From: Mucor racemosus
Lineage: Eukaryota > Mucoromycota > Mucoromycetes > Mucorales > Mucoraceae
Assembly: GCA_027405735.1 (NCBI GenBank)
Contig: JAPEHQ010000015.1
Span: 744,001 to 808,000 of the forward strand
Direction of reading: 5' to 3'
Length of the DNA: 64,000 bases
Shown: positions 10,495 to 21,135 of the stretch, one piece after another
Numbering within the stretch: position 1 is the stretch's first letter
Layout of the letters: every line of letters begins with the position of its first letter
Made by a program: the position numbers and the translations under genes
Notes under the pieces: model-generated
Told to the model about the DNA's origin: nothing
The model's input: the letters and a program-made list of their open reading frames with translations, nothing else
Database searches by the model: none

Positions 10495-11524
10495 ATGAAA
10501 ACTGTATCGGATGCCAAACGTAATGACGTTATCTCTCTGTTAAATTCAGGCCATACCGTATCGGAAATTGCTCGTCATGTAGCTGTTAGTCAAGCCACAG
10601 TATGTCTTATTGGAAAAAAGGCCTGTCCTGACCGAGAAAAACCTAAAGGAGACCGACCATCTAAGCTGACTACTGCGGATATGAGATATTGTGTCCATAA
10701 AATCACCAAAGGTGGCTTGGATAATGCGGTACAAGCCAAAAAAGAGCTTCATCGTAATGTACACGTTAATGGCAGTGCGAATACTGTACTAGGGCTCTTC
10801 GGGATAATGGGTTAGGCGCATTACCTAAGATAAAAAAGCCAGAAATTAGTGATGAAAATGCAAAGGATCGCCTCCGCTGATGTAAAAACAGAATTGATTG
10901 GAATTTGGATGACTGAAAGCGTGTTATATCTACTGATGAGGCTAGAATTAATCGTTTTAACTCGGATTATTGAATTTGGTGCTGGAAAAGAGACAGCGAG
11001 GAGATAAAACTTAAGCATACCAAAAAACAAGAAAAAATGGAGATGGTCGAATCATGATTTGGAGCTCTATTTCTTGGTCTGGTGTCATTTGGTTGTCCAA
11101 GGTCGAAGGTAATATGAACTCCAATCTATACAGAACTATTATTGATGATGATTTGGAAAAATCCATTGACGATATGTGTCAAAAATTGAAGTTGCGTCGT
11201 AATTAGGTTATCCTTCAACAAGACAACGATTCTAAGCACACCTCTAATTTAATGAAAGAAGACTTCAAAACAAAAAAATATGAAGTAATGTCATGGCCAG
11301 CGTAATTTCCAGACCTTAATCCCATTGAAAATATGTGGAGGTTATTGAAAATCCGTCTAAACGAATACGATACATCCCCAAAAGGGATGAATGATATTTG
11401 GGACAGAACTCAAGAGATTTGGTATGACAACGTAACAGTTGGGGAATATCAAAAAGTTATTTCGAGTATGCCTCATTGTGTGAAAGCTTGTATTAAAGCA
11501 AAAGGTTATGGTATTGATTATTGA
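10495..11524 (+). pseudogene. Tc1-family transposase, inactivated
   Basis: Starts with MKTVSDAKRNDVISLLNSG, a helix-turn-helix/paired-like DNA-binding start (HTVSEIARHVAVSQATV, residues about 19-36). The catalytic part is recoverable only across frames: ISTDEARINRF holds the first Asp, LQQDNDSKHTS the second, and DLNPIENMWRLLK the Glu, with 34 residues between the second Asp and the Glu (DD34E, Tc1 type). Two frameshifts are visible, near 10786 and in the A-rich stretch about 11020-11037. Five in-frame stops follow: TGA at 10878, 10914, 10971, TAG at 11204 and TAA at 11303. Four of these fall where the family has Trp. No functional protein can be made. Confidence 0.9.
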
Positions 11525-11560
11525 CTGCATTTAAATAAGCTTCAATTTTTTTTTGATAAT

Positions 11561-11771
11561 GTGTGCAAAACCCTTTCAATGATGTACCTTTTTTTAAACT
11601 TGCATAGTTTTCGCGGAACTTTAATTAATTAGATCGGACTTTTTGAAAATAATTTAAAAACGTTTGAATTACTTAAAATAAAAATTTAGTGTATCTCCGA
11701 TTGAAACTGAAAAAGTTATGGTTATTTTCATTCAAATTTCCAAATCATTGAAAGGGTTTTGCGACTCACTG
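11561..11771 (-). repeat. Right TIR of the Tc1-like element
   Basis: About 211 bp, reverse complement of the left TIR, ending at GCGACTCACTG next to the TA duplication. Confidence 0.9.
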
Positions 11772-11773
11772 TA

Positions 11774-12740
11774 TAATTGAATTGCTTCAAGCGCTTTGAG
11801 CTGAATACGCCTTTATTTTTGGCCTATGAAAATTGATTTATTAGCAAAATTAATTAACAAATTAATAAGTAATGATTATGATGTACTTTTGATAGTTGGT
11901 AGTAGTATAATGAAGGCAGCATCTTGTTTTCCTCTTCTTAGTTAGTTGTTGGCCACTAAATAGAAACAAATATTTTTTAGAAACTAAATAAATTAACATG
12001 AGTTATTTATTCATTTAAATCAAGCCAATACTATACATACTTTTATAATCACCAATTTTTCTGCAGGTAGTAGGTTTCGACTATAGACGAAAAAAGCATT
12101 GATTATAACGTAGATGATGGAACAAAATGACTAAGTGTTGGATGCTTTTTTTTTGTTTGAGAAAAATATTATAACGCGCCTTAACATTATTAATAGCTAA
12201 TAATTTATTTCCAAATAGACAGTAGGAAAAACATGTAATTATACCTGCTGCTTGATTTCAGTTTATAAAAGATCTTGGTCTTTTTGTTGTAGTTTTAAAC
12301 ATAAAGAAAAGAGCTGAGGAAAGTGTGGAAGAAAAAAGAAAAATAATCGTAGTAAATCAGTCGGTTTTATGTGTTACAAACAGAAATTTACAAAGGCATA
12401 AATACTTTTGTCAAACAGGTTGTTGTCGTTATTCCCATTTGATCTCAAAAGAAGAACATGGGCAGAACTCTTTCAAACCCCAAATTTCTAATTAATATAT
12501 CTCGTCAATAAGGCAATTCTGTTGAATCCGAATAACTCAAGCCTGCTTTAAATCACTCAGATTATCTTCGTTATTGATTATATTATGATTGATATACTTT
12601 AGTAAATTGATTAAAAAACTTTGATCTCATTGCTCTGCTCCGCTGGGCTGCCTGATCTGCATTAAAGTTTTTATTCTGCCCATCTGTGCAGATTAGTATG
12701 TTCATGGGAAGCATAATTCGGCCGTAATGAACTGATTAAT
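11774..12740. other. Spacer of the inverted repeat, right part
   Basis: About 970 bp of AT-rich sequence between the Tc1-like element and the R2 fragment. No open frame of note, no terminal repeats. Confidence 0.5.
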
Positions 12741-13178
12741 AAAAACAAGATTTCATTTATTTAGATATAAAAGTATGGCCTTTTATATTGATTTGACATT
12801 GAGATCTTGAGATGTAATTTAAGGTATTATATTAAGCCATTGGATCTGTTCGATGGTAATCTATGGATTGAAATGGATCAATCATGATTTAACCGTGCTT
12901 GCAGAATTTGTGAATTGCCTTGTTTCAATGCTGCGCTAAATGCGCTTGGATGTGGATTTGATAGCTACTTGATTGATTAACCGCTGGGATGAAATGATGT
13001 GGTGTCATAATTGAGGTCCAGGCATTCTTGGTTCTTGGTAATTACTGGATTAAACTTAGTACGCTAGGAGCTTCTTATATCCGATATCAAGATTTTGCAC
13101 TTCAATACATGTCGTAGTAGTCAATAAATTGTAAGATGTATTGATACTGTAGAAGGTGATAACGTATGATACTAGGTG
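12741..13178 (-). repeat. Dispersed repeat R2, partial copy (reverse)
   Basis: Reverse complement aligns with 27140-27580 and 53730-54165. Landmarks read on the minus strand: GTTATCACCTTCTACAG, TGATATCGGATATAAG, CAGCGGTTAATCAATC, CAATATAAAAGGCC, then a TAAATAAA-type polyA signal and CTTGTTTTTATTA. TATAAAAGG followed about 25 bp later by AATAAA resembles the promoter and polyA signal arrangement of an LTR; this is an inference, since no TSD was found. Confidence 0.65.
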
Positions 13179-13224
13179 AAATACAGCAATTATACTCATA
13201 ACTTGTAATTTAATACATTATCGT

Positions 13225-15301
13225 TCAATATGACCAAATATTAATGAAGCAGAGAAAATAAAACTAGTAAAAAGCTAGTACCCAGCAATGTACAAAGAAG
13301 TCGAGATTGATAAAAGGTGCATTCATGTGTGCTGGAAATCGCGACATTTTGATGGATAGAAATTACAGGACCAAGGCATTGTGTTTGCTTCAGGATTTTT
13401 AAAAGGGTTCAAAAGCATACTTCATCAAACTTACTTAAATCTTAAATACTCACCATATGCTATTAGTATTATCTTGTTTTTTTATTTAATTGCTGTATTA
13501 TTAAAAATCAAGCTTTTCATAGCTTACTGTATAACAATGACAGTGGCATATTTCTAAGTTTAGATTGACATTTATCATAAGGCGAGCTGATGATAATACG
13601 TTTGATACTACTGTAAATGGAACCAGTTACTTTAATTTATGGAATTTGAATGCAAATATCGAGGAACAATTTGTAAGTGCTTAAGTTGATTGTGGTAAAG
13701 CATTGAATAAATTGGCTTGGGACACAGACGGCAAAAAGGTGGCAATAAGTTCCAGTGAAGGCCACGTTTATATTTATGATATTGGAGAGGTAAGACTTAA
13801 ACTCAATGTAGATTATCTCTAGCGCAATAATTATAAAGTAAGACTATATTATCATCAAATAAACTACCACACAATATTGATATGTATAAAGGTTTACAGT
13901 AATAAGCTTGAATCAAGTGGGTACAGCATCGTAAAAAATCCTTAAAAAAGTTCTCAAGTATTATAAAATCTCTTATTTTTAAGACTTACAAAGCTTATAA
14001 GCGGAATATTAATTTTAAAAATTATTTTTGTCCAGATTATCAATTTTGACATTTTTTAATTTTTTTTTTCTGATTTTGCAAATCTAGAGTGAATTATACT
14101 ACCAATTATAAAAACAAAAAATATACACATATACAGAATTTAGCGCTCTATTTGTTCAATAAAAAATAACAACCCGTTTTATTGCAAAATATTAGATGAA
14201 AATCCTTTAATCAAAGAACCGTTTTTGGGCCAAAAATGCTAAATTTCATTACTTAACATTTAATATTAAGCTTTTATAAAATGTGTATTAGTCATGGCTA
14301 CAATTTCCTCTCACAATGTAGTATATTTAAACGTTGATTTTCGTATCAAAATTTGATTTTTCTATTTTTTGATCAAAATCATGAGTGTTGGTAAGGATAA
14401 AATGATCCTCGAAAATGTCCGCTACAAAGTCTGAATTTTCAGACCATACGTGGCTAAATATAAGAAAAGTTTAAAAAAACCGCTTTTTTATTTAAAACTT
14501 AGATATATACCATAGTATAAGAGACTTAATTAGCCATTCAATCTTGCTATGCTCAATTACGGTGTTGCTCTATGGGTTTGCTTTTGCAATTTTTTAATAA
14601 ATCTATGGTATGACAGACGGTTTTTCTGATAGAAAAATGTATATTTCTATTATAGTAACAGATATTGCCTATTTTACTTAGTTTATAGTCCAGGCGCTGT
14701 AATGATGCTGCTTTTACATTGGCTGAAATGTGCAATTTAGCAGAGCTTTAAATGCGCTAAATAATAATGTAAAGCCTTGAAAATCCTCTTCTACGTGTGT
14801 TGTTTCTCTCTTTTTGTTTTCATATTCCAAAAAGGATATTATTCACCGTTTGATAAGGCATATCAGACTATCAAGCTGATATTCTTTTATCTTTTATTTG
14901 AATACGCATGCTAACATAAGGGACTAATGTTTTTAATATTAGGTAGCAGTCGTTACATTAGAGACTGATATTTTCATTTAATTGCATTTTAAAATCAAAT
15001 GTCATTATTTACTACTGTATTTTTGGACATATTTCTTGATTACCAGATCAAAAAATCGAAGGCAATGATATTTATATCTATTTAATGAGAAGCTAGAACT
15101 GGCTACAAACTCACGAAATGTTCCAAGAAAGTGATAAAATTTCAAATGATATAGATAGAAACACAAAAAAAAAAAAGAACAATCTAATGTCTTGCCTAAT
15201 TACCATAGTTTTGATTGTATATATACTGTACCTGAAAACAAATTTTTTTACAGCTGACAATCGTAAACTAAAATAATAGTAAGTTTAAAGAAGGTTGGTT
15301 T
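13225..15301 (-). repeat. Long inverted repeat, arm B, inner segment
   Basis: Reverse complement of arm A from about 8650 down to 6572. The match is near-perfect from 13352 outward; the innermost about 130 bp show many substitutions. It is interrupted at 15301 by the Ty3/gypsy element and resumes at 21803. It contains the plus-strand copy of the dynein intermediate chain fragment. Confidence 0.88.
13575..13795 (+). pseudogene. Dynein intermediate chain WD40 fragment (arm B copy)
   Basis: Plus-strand twin of the fragment in arm A. Reading in frame gives ADDNTFDTTVNGTSYFNLW, then NLNANIEEQFVSA, TAA at 13682-13684, VDCGKALNKLAWDTDGKKVA and SSEGHVYIYDIGE, followed at once by GTAAGA. This resembles the final WD repeat of cytoplasmic dynein intermediate chain, where a KALN-x-x-W and a YD(V/I)GE ending are characteristic. 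A possible acceptor AG precedes the fragment near 13580, so one exon with its flanking splice signals may have been captured. The single in-frame stop and the lack of the rest of the gene make it a pseudogene. Confidence 0.75.
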
Positions 15302-15963
15302 TGTGCTGAACTAGGATACTATTTCCCCACATAAGAAATTAAATGTTATCTCACATAAAACCATGCTCTAATATTTCAATAGAGATAACATGAATTTAAC
15401 AGTAAATACAGAAAGTATTAGTAATTTAACATATAAATAAAATAGACCGAATCATAAACAAAGCAAATTGATTCATAAAATAAGCTGAAGAAACACATAG
15501 ATCAAAGTAAGGATTGCTCTATGCGGATCATTAACAAATATGCCAAAAACGGGCATTAAAAGACCGCCTTGATTATGTAAATCAAGAAGCTCAATATAAA
15601 CTTTAAAATCACAAACAAACTAATTGATTTACCAAAAAGAATAAACATATGGATATTGCATGAAGACAATGGAATCATGCTTCAATCATTTAATAAGTAG
15701 CATGATGATATATGTATGGAATGCAGCATTGTCTGATTCGCATGTTAAACATCACGGTTTGACAGAAGTCCTAAGTTGGTAATTCGGTTATTCCTAATTC
15801 TGATAGATCACTGACAGTTACGGTGCAACTCCCAGATATAACAAAAGCACAACTAATATAAATAGAGTAGAAATATAGACCTATTGCACACTATCTATTT
15901 TTTGAATAAAGAAGGATTTAAACTGTATCTTTTTTCAAAGCTTTTATTTTACATTTTACTGCA
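15302..15963 (+). repeat. Left LTR of the chromovirus
   Basis: 662 bp, TGTGCTGAAC...TTTTACTGCA. TATAAATAG at 15857-15865 is a plausible promoter and AATAAA near 15904 a plausible polyA signal. Confidence 0.95.
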
Positions 15964-15999
15964 TTTTTTACAGTTTACATCAATTATTGATTCTACCTT

Positions 16000-18900
16000 A
16001 TGTCTTCTATCGCCTCTGATTCTCCCTTGTCTCCCGAGCAACCTTTGTCTCCTGAACCCTTGGAGGAGTCTTTATTACCTTCTACTGCCATGTCGGTTGC
16101 TACTGAGAAGCTGAAGGACATGGAAATCTCTCCTCCTCCTCCTACCGTAGATGAAGAAGATAAGCTTAGTACTACATCTGATCAAGAGATCTTGGAAGAT
16201 GCTCGCCCTCCTGCACCTGTTTCTCACAAAGAAATTTTGAAAAGAACTTTGCAAAAAAAGGAAAAAGTAAAGAAGGACTACCTTGAAGCAATGTGTAATT
16301 TGGAAACTGTTGCAGGGAATAAGAAAGCGAATGAACTTCGGGAAGTCTTATCAAACTTGGAATTGCACATCAAGACTTTGACCGCAGGTCTCAAGGCTAC
16401 AAACTCAACAAGTAAATTGGCAATCTCTTCTGGGCTTAAGATTAGCAAAAGGGACCTCCCAAAGTTCCAGTTGGAGGATAGTAAGAGCAAGCCTTTTCCT
16501 CAAGAAGAAGTTTACAAATCCGTTGATCACTTTTTAGGTGAATTTGAAAAAATTGTTTATTCGTCTGGGCAAGACATAAACGATGTATGGAAAAAATATA
16601 TTCCTTTAACCCTGCCTTATGATCTTGACGACTGGATGAAGACAGTGGTCCTCAAATGTGTCTCTTGGTTGGAGGTCAAGTCCGTCTTTGCTAAGAAATT
16701 TGGCACTGTAATTTCCAAATTACACAAGAAGAGAGCCGTCATGACCATGGCTATTGAAGATGATGAAACGTTGGATGAATATTCCATTCGATTTTTCCGT
16801 ACCGCAGGGGAAGCTGGCTACCATCGAGAAGACTCAACACTTGGAGATATCTTTCTACTTAGTCTTCCTGATGAGTGGCAGCTTAATATCTCAACTGTCT
16901 TGTTGTCGCGTACCAACCAGCAAGGATGGACTCCTTCAGAAATCTCAACTGTTGCTCTCAATTTACTTGGAGAAAGAACGCCAGGTTCCTGGAATACCAG
17001 CCGTAAGTCAAGCAATCCTCCGTTGAAACGAAAGTTTCACTCTGAGAAGTCTGTCGCTGCTTCTGTGTCTTCTGGTGTGGATCTCACCTCTGAGTTGCCT
17101 AAAGCAAGGATGTTGGGGGAGAAAAATAGGCCAAACCGCGCTACCAAGAACCCTGCTCCTTGCCGCCATTGCGGTCGTACTTGGCGCCATGGCCACACTT
17201 GTGAAGAATATCATGCTGCCAAGAAGCAAAAGTCTGCTTCTGTTTCCGTTTTGTCGGTCTCTTCTGCTTCTAAAAGTGAAGGAAATGAAAATGAAAATTT
17301 AGAAAATAGTATCAAGGAAATTTATGAAAATGGAGCATATCCTTGTAAGTCGAAAAAGACAAACAATAACAATAATATGAAACTAATAACACCTTTACTA
17401 TTAAATAATAGGAGAGTAATTGGCAAAGTTGATCCTGGCTCTGATATTAGTTTTATAAATATTAAAATTTTAAATAAAGATTTCTCATCTATTAAAACAA
17501 TCAAGACAAATGGTTACCTAAATTTCCTTTCAGTAAATGATAATAAACAAAACAGCTCTGTAACTAGAGTTGGTAAAACTGAGCCAATGGAAGTTACGTA
17601 CACAAATAACATTAAATTTAAACATGAATTTGAGGTAATCGAATTTAATGATGAATTGTCAACTGAATTTGATGTCCTTCTTGGTATCGACATTCTCCCA
17701 AAATTAAATATCTATCTGAGTGGTGTAGCCTTTAAATGGCCTGATTCAGATAGAGAAAATGAATTGAAACAATTTGAAGACATAAATCATGATCCTGAAA
17801 ATACGTTTAACCCTGAAAAAGCAGATTATGGGACGCCAAGCGAAAGAAAGGAATTATTAGCTTTAATTCAACCAGCTTTGGAAAAAAACATTGCCATTCC
17901 TAGTGATTCTGCTTGTACTATGCCTGAATCAGTTGTAAAAATAAAAATAACAAATCCTAGCAATTGCTTTGTTCGTCAATACCCCTTAGCTGTTAATGCA
18001 AATGCCGAAATCAAGATACAACTGGAACAATGGTTGAAAGATGGAATTGTTGAAATAACAAAACCTGATCCTACTTTCCATTCGCCTTTACTAGCTGTAC
18101 CCAAACGTGATCCAGTTACTGGAAAACAAACCAAATTAAGAATTTGTTGTGATTTGAGAAGAATCAACGCAGCAATATCTGACAATGATTGTCATGAAAA
18201 CTTTGCCATTCCAAAAATTCAGGAAATATTTGGTAGAGTATCAGGTCGTGCTAATATAATAAGTGTTTTAGACCTAAAACAAGCGTATTTTGCATACCCT
18301 GTGTCACCTGAATCGAGACGTTGCCTCATATTTAGTCATAATAATATTACATATCAATGGACTCGTGCACCTTTCGGATTGAAATTTCTAGTAAGCCAGT
18401 TCGTTTATAATATGTCAGTTTTATTCAATGGCATTGAACAAGAACTGAGAAATGAAGTAAAAAAAGTATATGTCAAAGAAAATAAAGATATTAGCAAAAT
18501 TGACAGTGAATTCCAAGGTAGTCTGGAGCATTATGTCGATGATATTGTTCTCTTTTCTAAAGATGTACAAACACAAATTATCCTTATAAATTTAGTTGTA
18601 AATCGACTAACAAAAGTAAACCTCAGAATCAATATTGACAAGTGCTCTTTCTTCCAAACAAGTGTTTATTTGCTTGGCTTTGTAATCAGTAGAAATGTCA
18701 CCAAAATTGATACCAGAAAATTATCTAACATTGATTCTTGGGAAATCCCAAAAACAACAAAACAAGTACGAAGCATCATGGGCATTATTTCTCACTTACG
18801 AGATTATTGTCCCATGTTGTCAAAGGTAGCTGCCCCAATTGATAGTCTACGAAACGAAAAAGACATCAAAAAGAAATGGACCCCGTTGCATACAGATCGA

Positions 18901-20931
18901 CTCGAAAGAATAAAACAAATCTTAATGTCTAATCAAATTTTATATGCACCTGAACCATCGCAACCGTATTATTTACAAACTGATGCAAGTGTACTTGGCA
19001 TTTCGGCTTGTCTATTTCAAAAAGATGAGTTTGATCGAATCAAACATATTGCATTTGCAAGTAGATCTCTTAATAGTGCAGAAAGAAATTGGTCGACTAA
19101 TAGGAGAGAAACTGCTGCCATTGTATATGGTTTCCAAAAGTATAAACCCTTACTATGGGGACACAATAATATAACTGTACTTTGTGATCACTTAGCCCTT
19201 ACCTATTTGTTCACGTCGTCTACTCTAAATAGTACACTTCAAAGTTACTTGGAAATATTGGGTGAATTCAATTTCTCGGTATCACATATCAAAGGTATGG
19301 AAAATATCTTAGCTGATCGATTATCGAGATTGTACCCTGCCATTACTGAAGACGAAGAACTTGCTGATGAGCATGACCAGCAAATAAAAAAATTAGAAAA
19401 ATTGATCCTGTTACGAAGAGCAAAAGGAGGAAACCAAGTTATAAAACAAAAGAAGGTGTACTCCAAGGATAAAAATCTAAATGTGCTTGCCGTCAAGATT
19501 AATAGTAAAGAATTTAAGGAAGCAACCACTGACTACATTTGCCCACCTGAAAGTGATAGAATCCAAATAATTAAAGATGCGCATAAATTTGGCCATTTTG
19601 GAATATCAGCTTGTGTAAAGCAAATTCAAACATATCATGGGCTGCACTGGAATTCTATATATAAAGATGTAAAAGAGGTGTTGTTGTCGTGTAAAGAGTG
19701 TGCAATGCATAATATAACCAAGAAAGGATTTAATCCATTGAAGAGTGTCGTATCGTATGAACCTTTTGAATTTATAGGACTCGACATGATTGGACCCTTA
19801 CCCGTATCTGGGAAAGGAAATTGCTATATCTTGGTTGTGGTTGATATTTGCACAAAATATATTATCGCTCGCCCAGCACCGAATAAACAAAGTGATACAA
19901 TTGCTTCCTTGCTACTATCCATTTTTTCTGATTACGGTTGTAGTGTAAATGTCATTGTCAGCGATAATGCCCGCGAATTTCGCAATTCCTTGTCGTCTTA
20001 TATCAATAAAGCATTAAATATTGATATGGTCTTTAGTACACCTTATTACCCCCAAGGGAATGGCCATAGCGAAAATGCGGTGAAAATAGTCATAAATACC
20101 CTACGAAAAATGTGCGGAAATGACACATACAATTGGGATGATCGCTTACCTGTTGCTCAGTTGGTAATCAACATGAAAGTAAGAGACAGGACTGCAAGCA
20201 CTCCATTTTCCCTAATGTACGCTCGACAAGTGAACATTGACCCCAAAAGAAAAAATAGAAACAATCGAAAAGCATTAACACTTGAAGAATTGCAAAAACG
20301 TGCAGAAATCATGAATGACATTGTTTTTCCTGCTATACAACAACGCACATTAGAATTAGCAAAGTTGTACAGCGATAAATTTAACAAAAAACATTATATA
20401 CTTGAAAATATTCCCGTTGATACACCTGTAATGGTACGATTGGCGGAAGGACGTGCTAATAAATTAGCTCCAATGTATGCAGGACCCTATGTTATAGTAC
20501 GTCGCACCCAAGCAGGAAATTACGTTTTAAAAGACGATTCACATGAACTTCTCCATCGTGAATATACACCTTCTGAATTAAAAGTAGTTTCCCTTGATGA
20601 AACAGCTCTTGAAGAGAAAGTATACGACGTCGAGGAAATTCGCGACCACCGAACCTTATCAGATGGTACCACAGAATACTTGACTAAATGGAGTGGATAT
20701 GGTGAAAGAGAAAATGATTGGCTCACACCTGACTTGTTCTCCTCCCCCATCCCAATTTCAAATTACTGGAAGAAAATTAAGGATCTTCGTAACCGTGAAA
20801 CTTTACGTAAAAGAATCAATAATACTTCACCCAAAGATACTGAAATAGACTCTACAAATAATTCACGCAAAACTAAATCCTCATCAAATAGCACTTTCCG
20901 TCGCAACAAGCGTCCTAAAACTTCCAAGTAA
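16000..20931 (+). CDS. Gag-Pol polyprotein of the chromovirus (1643 aa)
   Basis: One frame with no Gag/Pol frameshift. Domains in order: Gag about 1-385 with a retrotransposon-gag region (YSIRFFRTAGEAGY, near 260-275). A zinc knuckle of type C388-X2-C391-X5-H397-X3-C401. A retropepsin-like protease at about 465-575, whose active site reads D478-P-G-S instead of D-S/T-G, with FDVLLGIDILP later. Reverse transcriptase about 650-900 with LDLKQAY and YVDD at 845-848. RNase H starting at D995 (TDAS). An integrase with H1195-X3-H1199...C1231-X2-C1234 and catalytic D1262, D1322, E1358 (59 and 35 residues between). A C-terminal chromodomain at about 1541-1597 (YDVEEI, YLTKWSGY, NDWLTP). Chromodomains of this class can guide integration to methylated histone H3; that is family knowledge. 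The start at 16000 is the first ATG after the LTR with a long frame. Confidence 0.96.
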   Translation: MSSIASDSPLSPEQPLSPEPLEESLLPSTAMSVATEKLKDMEISPPPPTVDEEDKLSTTSDQEILEDARPPAPVSHKEILKRTLQKKEKVKKDYLEAMCNLETVAGNKKANELREVLSNLELHIKTLTAGLKATNSTSKLAISSGLKISKRDLPKFQLEDSKSKPFPQEEVYKSVDHFLGEFEKIVYSSGQDINDVWKKYIPLTLPYDLDDWMKTVVLKCVSWLEVKSVFAKKFGTVISKLHKKRAVMTMAIEDDETLDEYSIRFFRTAGEAGYHREDSTLGDIFLLSLPDEWQLNISTVLLSRTNQQGWTPSEISTVALNLLGERTPGSWNTSRKSSNPPLKRKFHSEKSVAASVSSGVDLTSELPKARMLGEKNRPNRATKNPAPCRHCGRTWRHGHTCEEYHAAKKQKSASVSVLSVSSASKSEGNENENLENSIKEIYENGAYPCKSKKTNNNNNMKLITPLLLNNRRVIGKVDPGSDISFINIKILNKDFSSIKTIKTNGYLNFLSVNDNKQNSSVTRVGKTEPMEVTYTNNIKFKHEFEVIEFNDELSTEFDVLLGIDILPKLNIYLSGVAFKWPDSDRENELKQFEDINHDPENTFNPEKADYGTPSERKELLALIQPALEKNIAIPSDSACTMPESVVKIKITNPSNCFVRQYPLAVNANAEIKIQLEQWLKDGIVEITKPDPTFHSPLLAVPKRDPVTGKQTKLRICCDLRRINAAISDNDCHENFAIPKIQEIFGRVSGRANIISVLDLKQAYFAYPVSPESRRCLIFSHNNITYQWTRAPFGLKFLVSQFVYNMSVLFNGIEQELRNEVKKVYVKENKDISKIDSEFQGSLEHYVDDIVLFSKDVQTQIILINLVVNRLTKVNLRINIDKCSFFQTSVYLLGFVISRNVTKIDTRKLSNIDSWEIPKTTKQVRSIMGIISHLRDYCPMLSKVAAPIDSLRNEKDIKKKWTPLHTDRLERIKQILMSNQILYAPEPSQPYYLQTDASVLGISACLFQKDEFDRIKHIAFASRSLNSAERNWSTNRRETAAIVYGFQKYKPLLWGHNNITVLCDHLALTYLFTSSTLNSTLQSYLEILGEFNFSVSHIKGMENILADRLSRLYPAITEDEELADEHDQQIKKLEKLILLRRAKGGNQVIKQKKVYSKDKNLNVLAVKINSKEFKEATTDYICPPESDRIQIIKDAHKFGHFGISACVKQIQTYHGLHWNSIYKDVKEVLLSCKECAMHNITKKGFNPLKSVVSYEPFEFIGLDMIGPLPVSGKGNCYILVVVDICTKYIIARPAPNKQSDTIASLLLSIFSDYGCSVNVIVSDNAREFRNSLSSYINKALNIDMVFSTPYYPQGNGHSENAVKIVINTLRKMCGNDTYNWDDRLPVAQLVINMKVRDRTASTPFSLMYARQVNIDPKRKNRNNRKALTLEELQKRAEIMNDIVFPAIQQRTLELAKLYSDKFNKKHYILENIPVDTPVMVRLAEGRANKLAPMYAGPYVIVRRTQAGNYVLKDDSHELLHREYTPSELKVVSLDETALEEKVYDVEEIRDHRTLSDGTTEYLTKWSGYGERENDWLTPDLFSSPIPISNYWKKIKDLRNRETLRKRINNTSPKDTEIDSTNNSRKTKSSSNSTFRRNKRPKTSK

Positions 20932-20934
20932 ACG

Positions 20935-20966
<32 letters not shown>

Positions 20967-21135
20967 GTTGCAATACTCTTTCTACCTATATTATCAATCA
21001 AATAAACAACAAAACTACAAAAAAAAAAAAAAATATTTTTTACTACTCCAAACAATAACTTTATAAAGAAATAGTTTCTCCAAATGTCGAATCTTCGGGT
21101 CAACTCAATGCTTGATTGAGTTTAGCGGGGGGGCA
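20932..21135 (+). other. Internal 3' region of the chromovirus with polypurine tract
   Basis: Contains a long A tract directly after the stop codon (about 20937-20963), a second at 21019-21032, and the polypurine tract ending at 21135. The tract primes plus-strand synthesis in this class of element. Confidence 0.75.

Larger units (their letters stand above)
10135..11771 (+). mobile_element. Degenerate Tc1/mariner transposon, 1637 bp
   Basis: Flanked by TA (10133-10134 and 11772-11773), the canonical Tc1/mariner target duplication. Outer ends read CAGTGAGTCGC and GCGACTCACTG. TIRs are long: 10135-10346 and 11561-11771, about 211 bp. Each TIR contains the 19-bp motif gcaaaaccctttcaatgat at its outer edge and again, inverted, at its inner edge (10144-10162, 10323-10341, 11565-11583, 11744-11762), an arrangement known for transposase double-binding sites. 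Inside lies a ruined DD34E transposase (10495-11524). The two TIRs match closely, with one visible difference in the ACTTTCTCAG/CTGAAAAAGT region, so insertion was not ancient although the transposase is dead. Confidence 0.93.

Noticed and set aside
10495..11524. RIP (repeat-induced point mutation) as the cause of transposase stops
   Set aside because: The Trp-to-stop changes are not in the CpA context typical of RIP, and RIP is not established in Mucoromycota; reported only as a transition bias.
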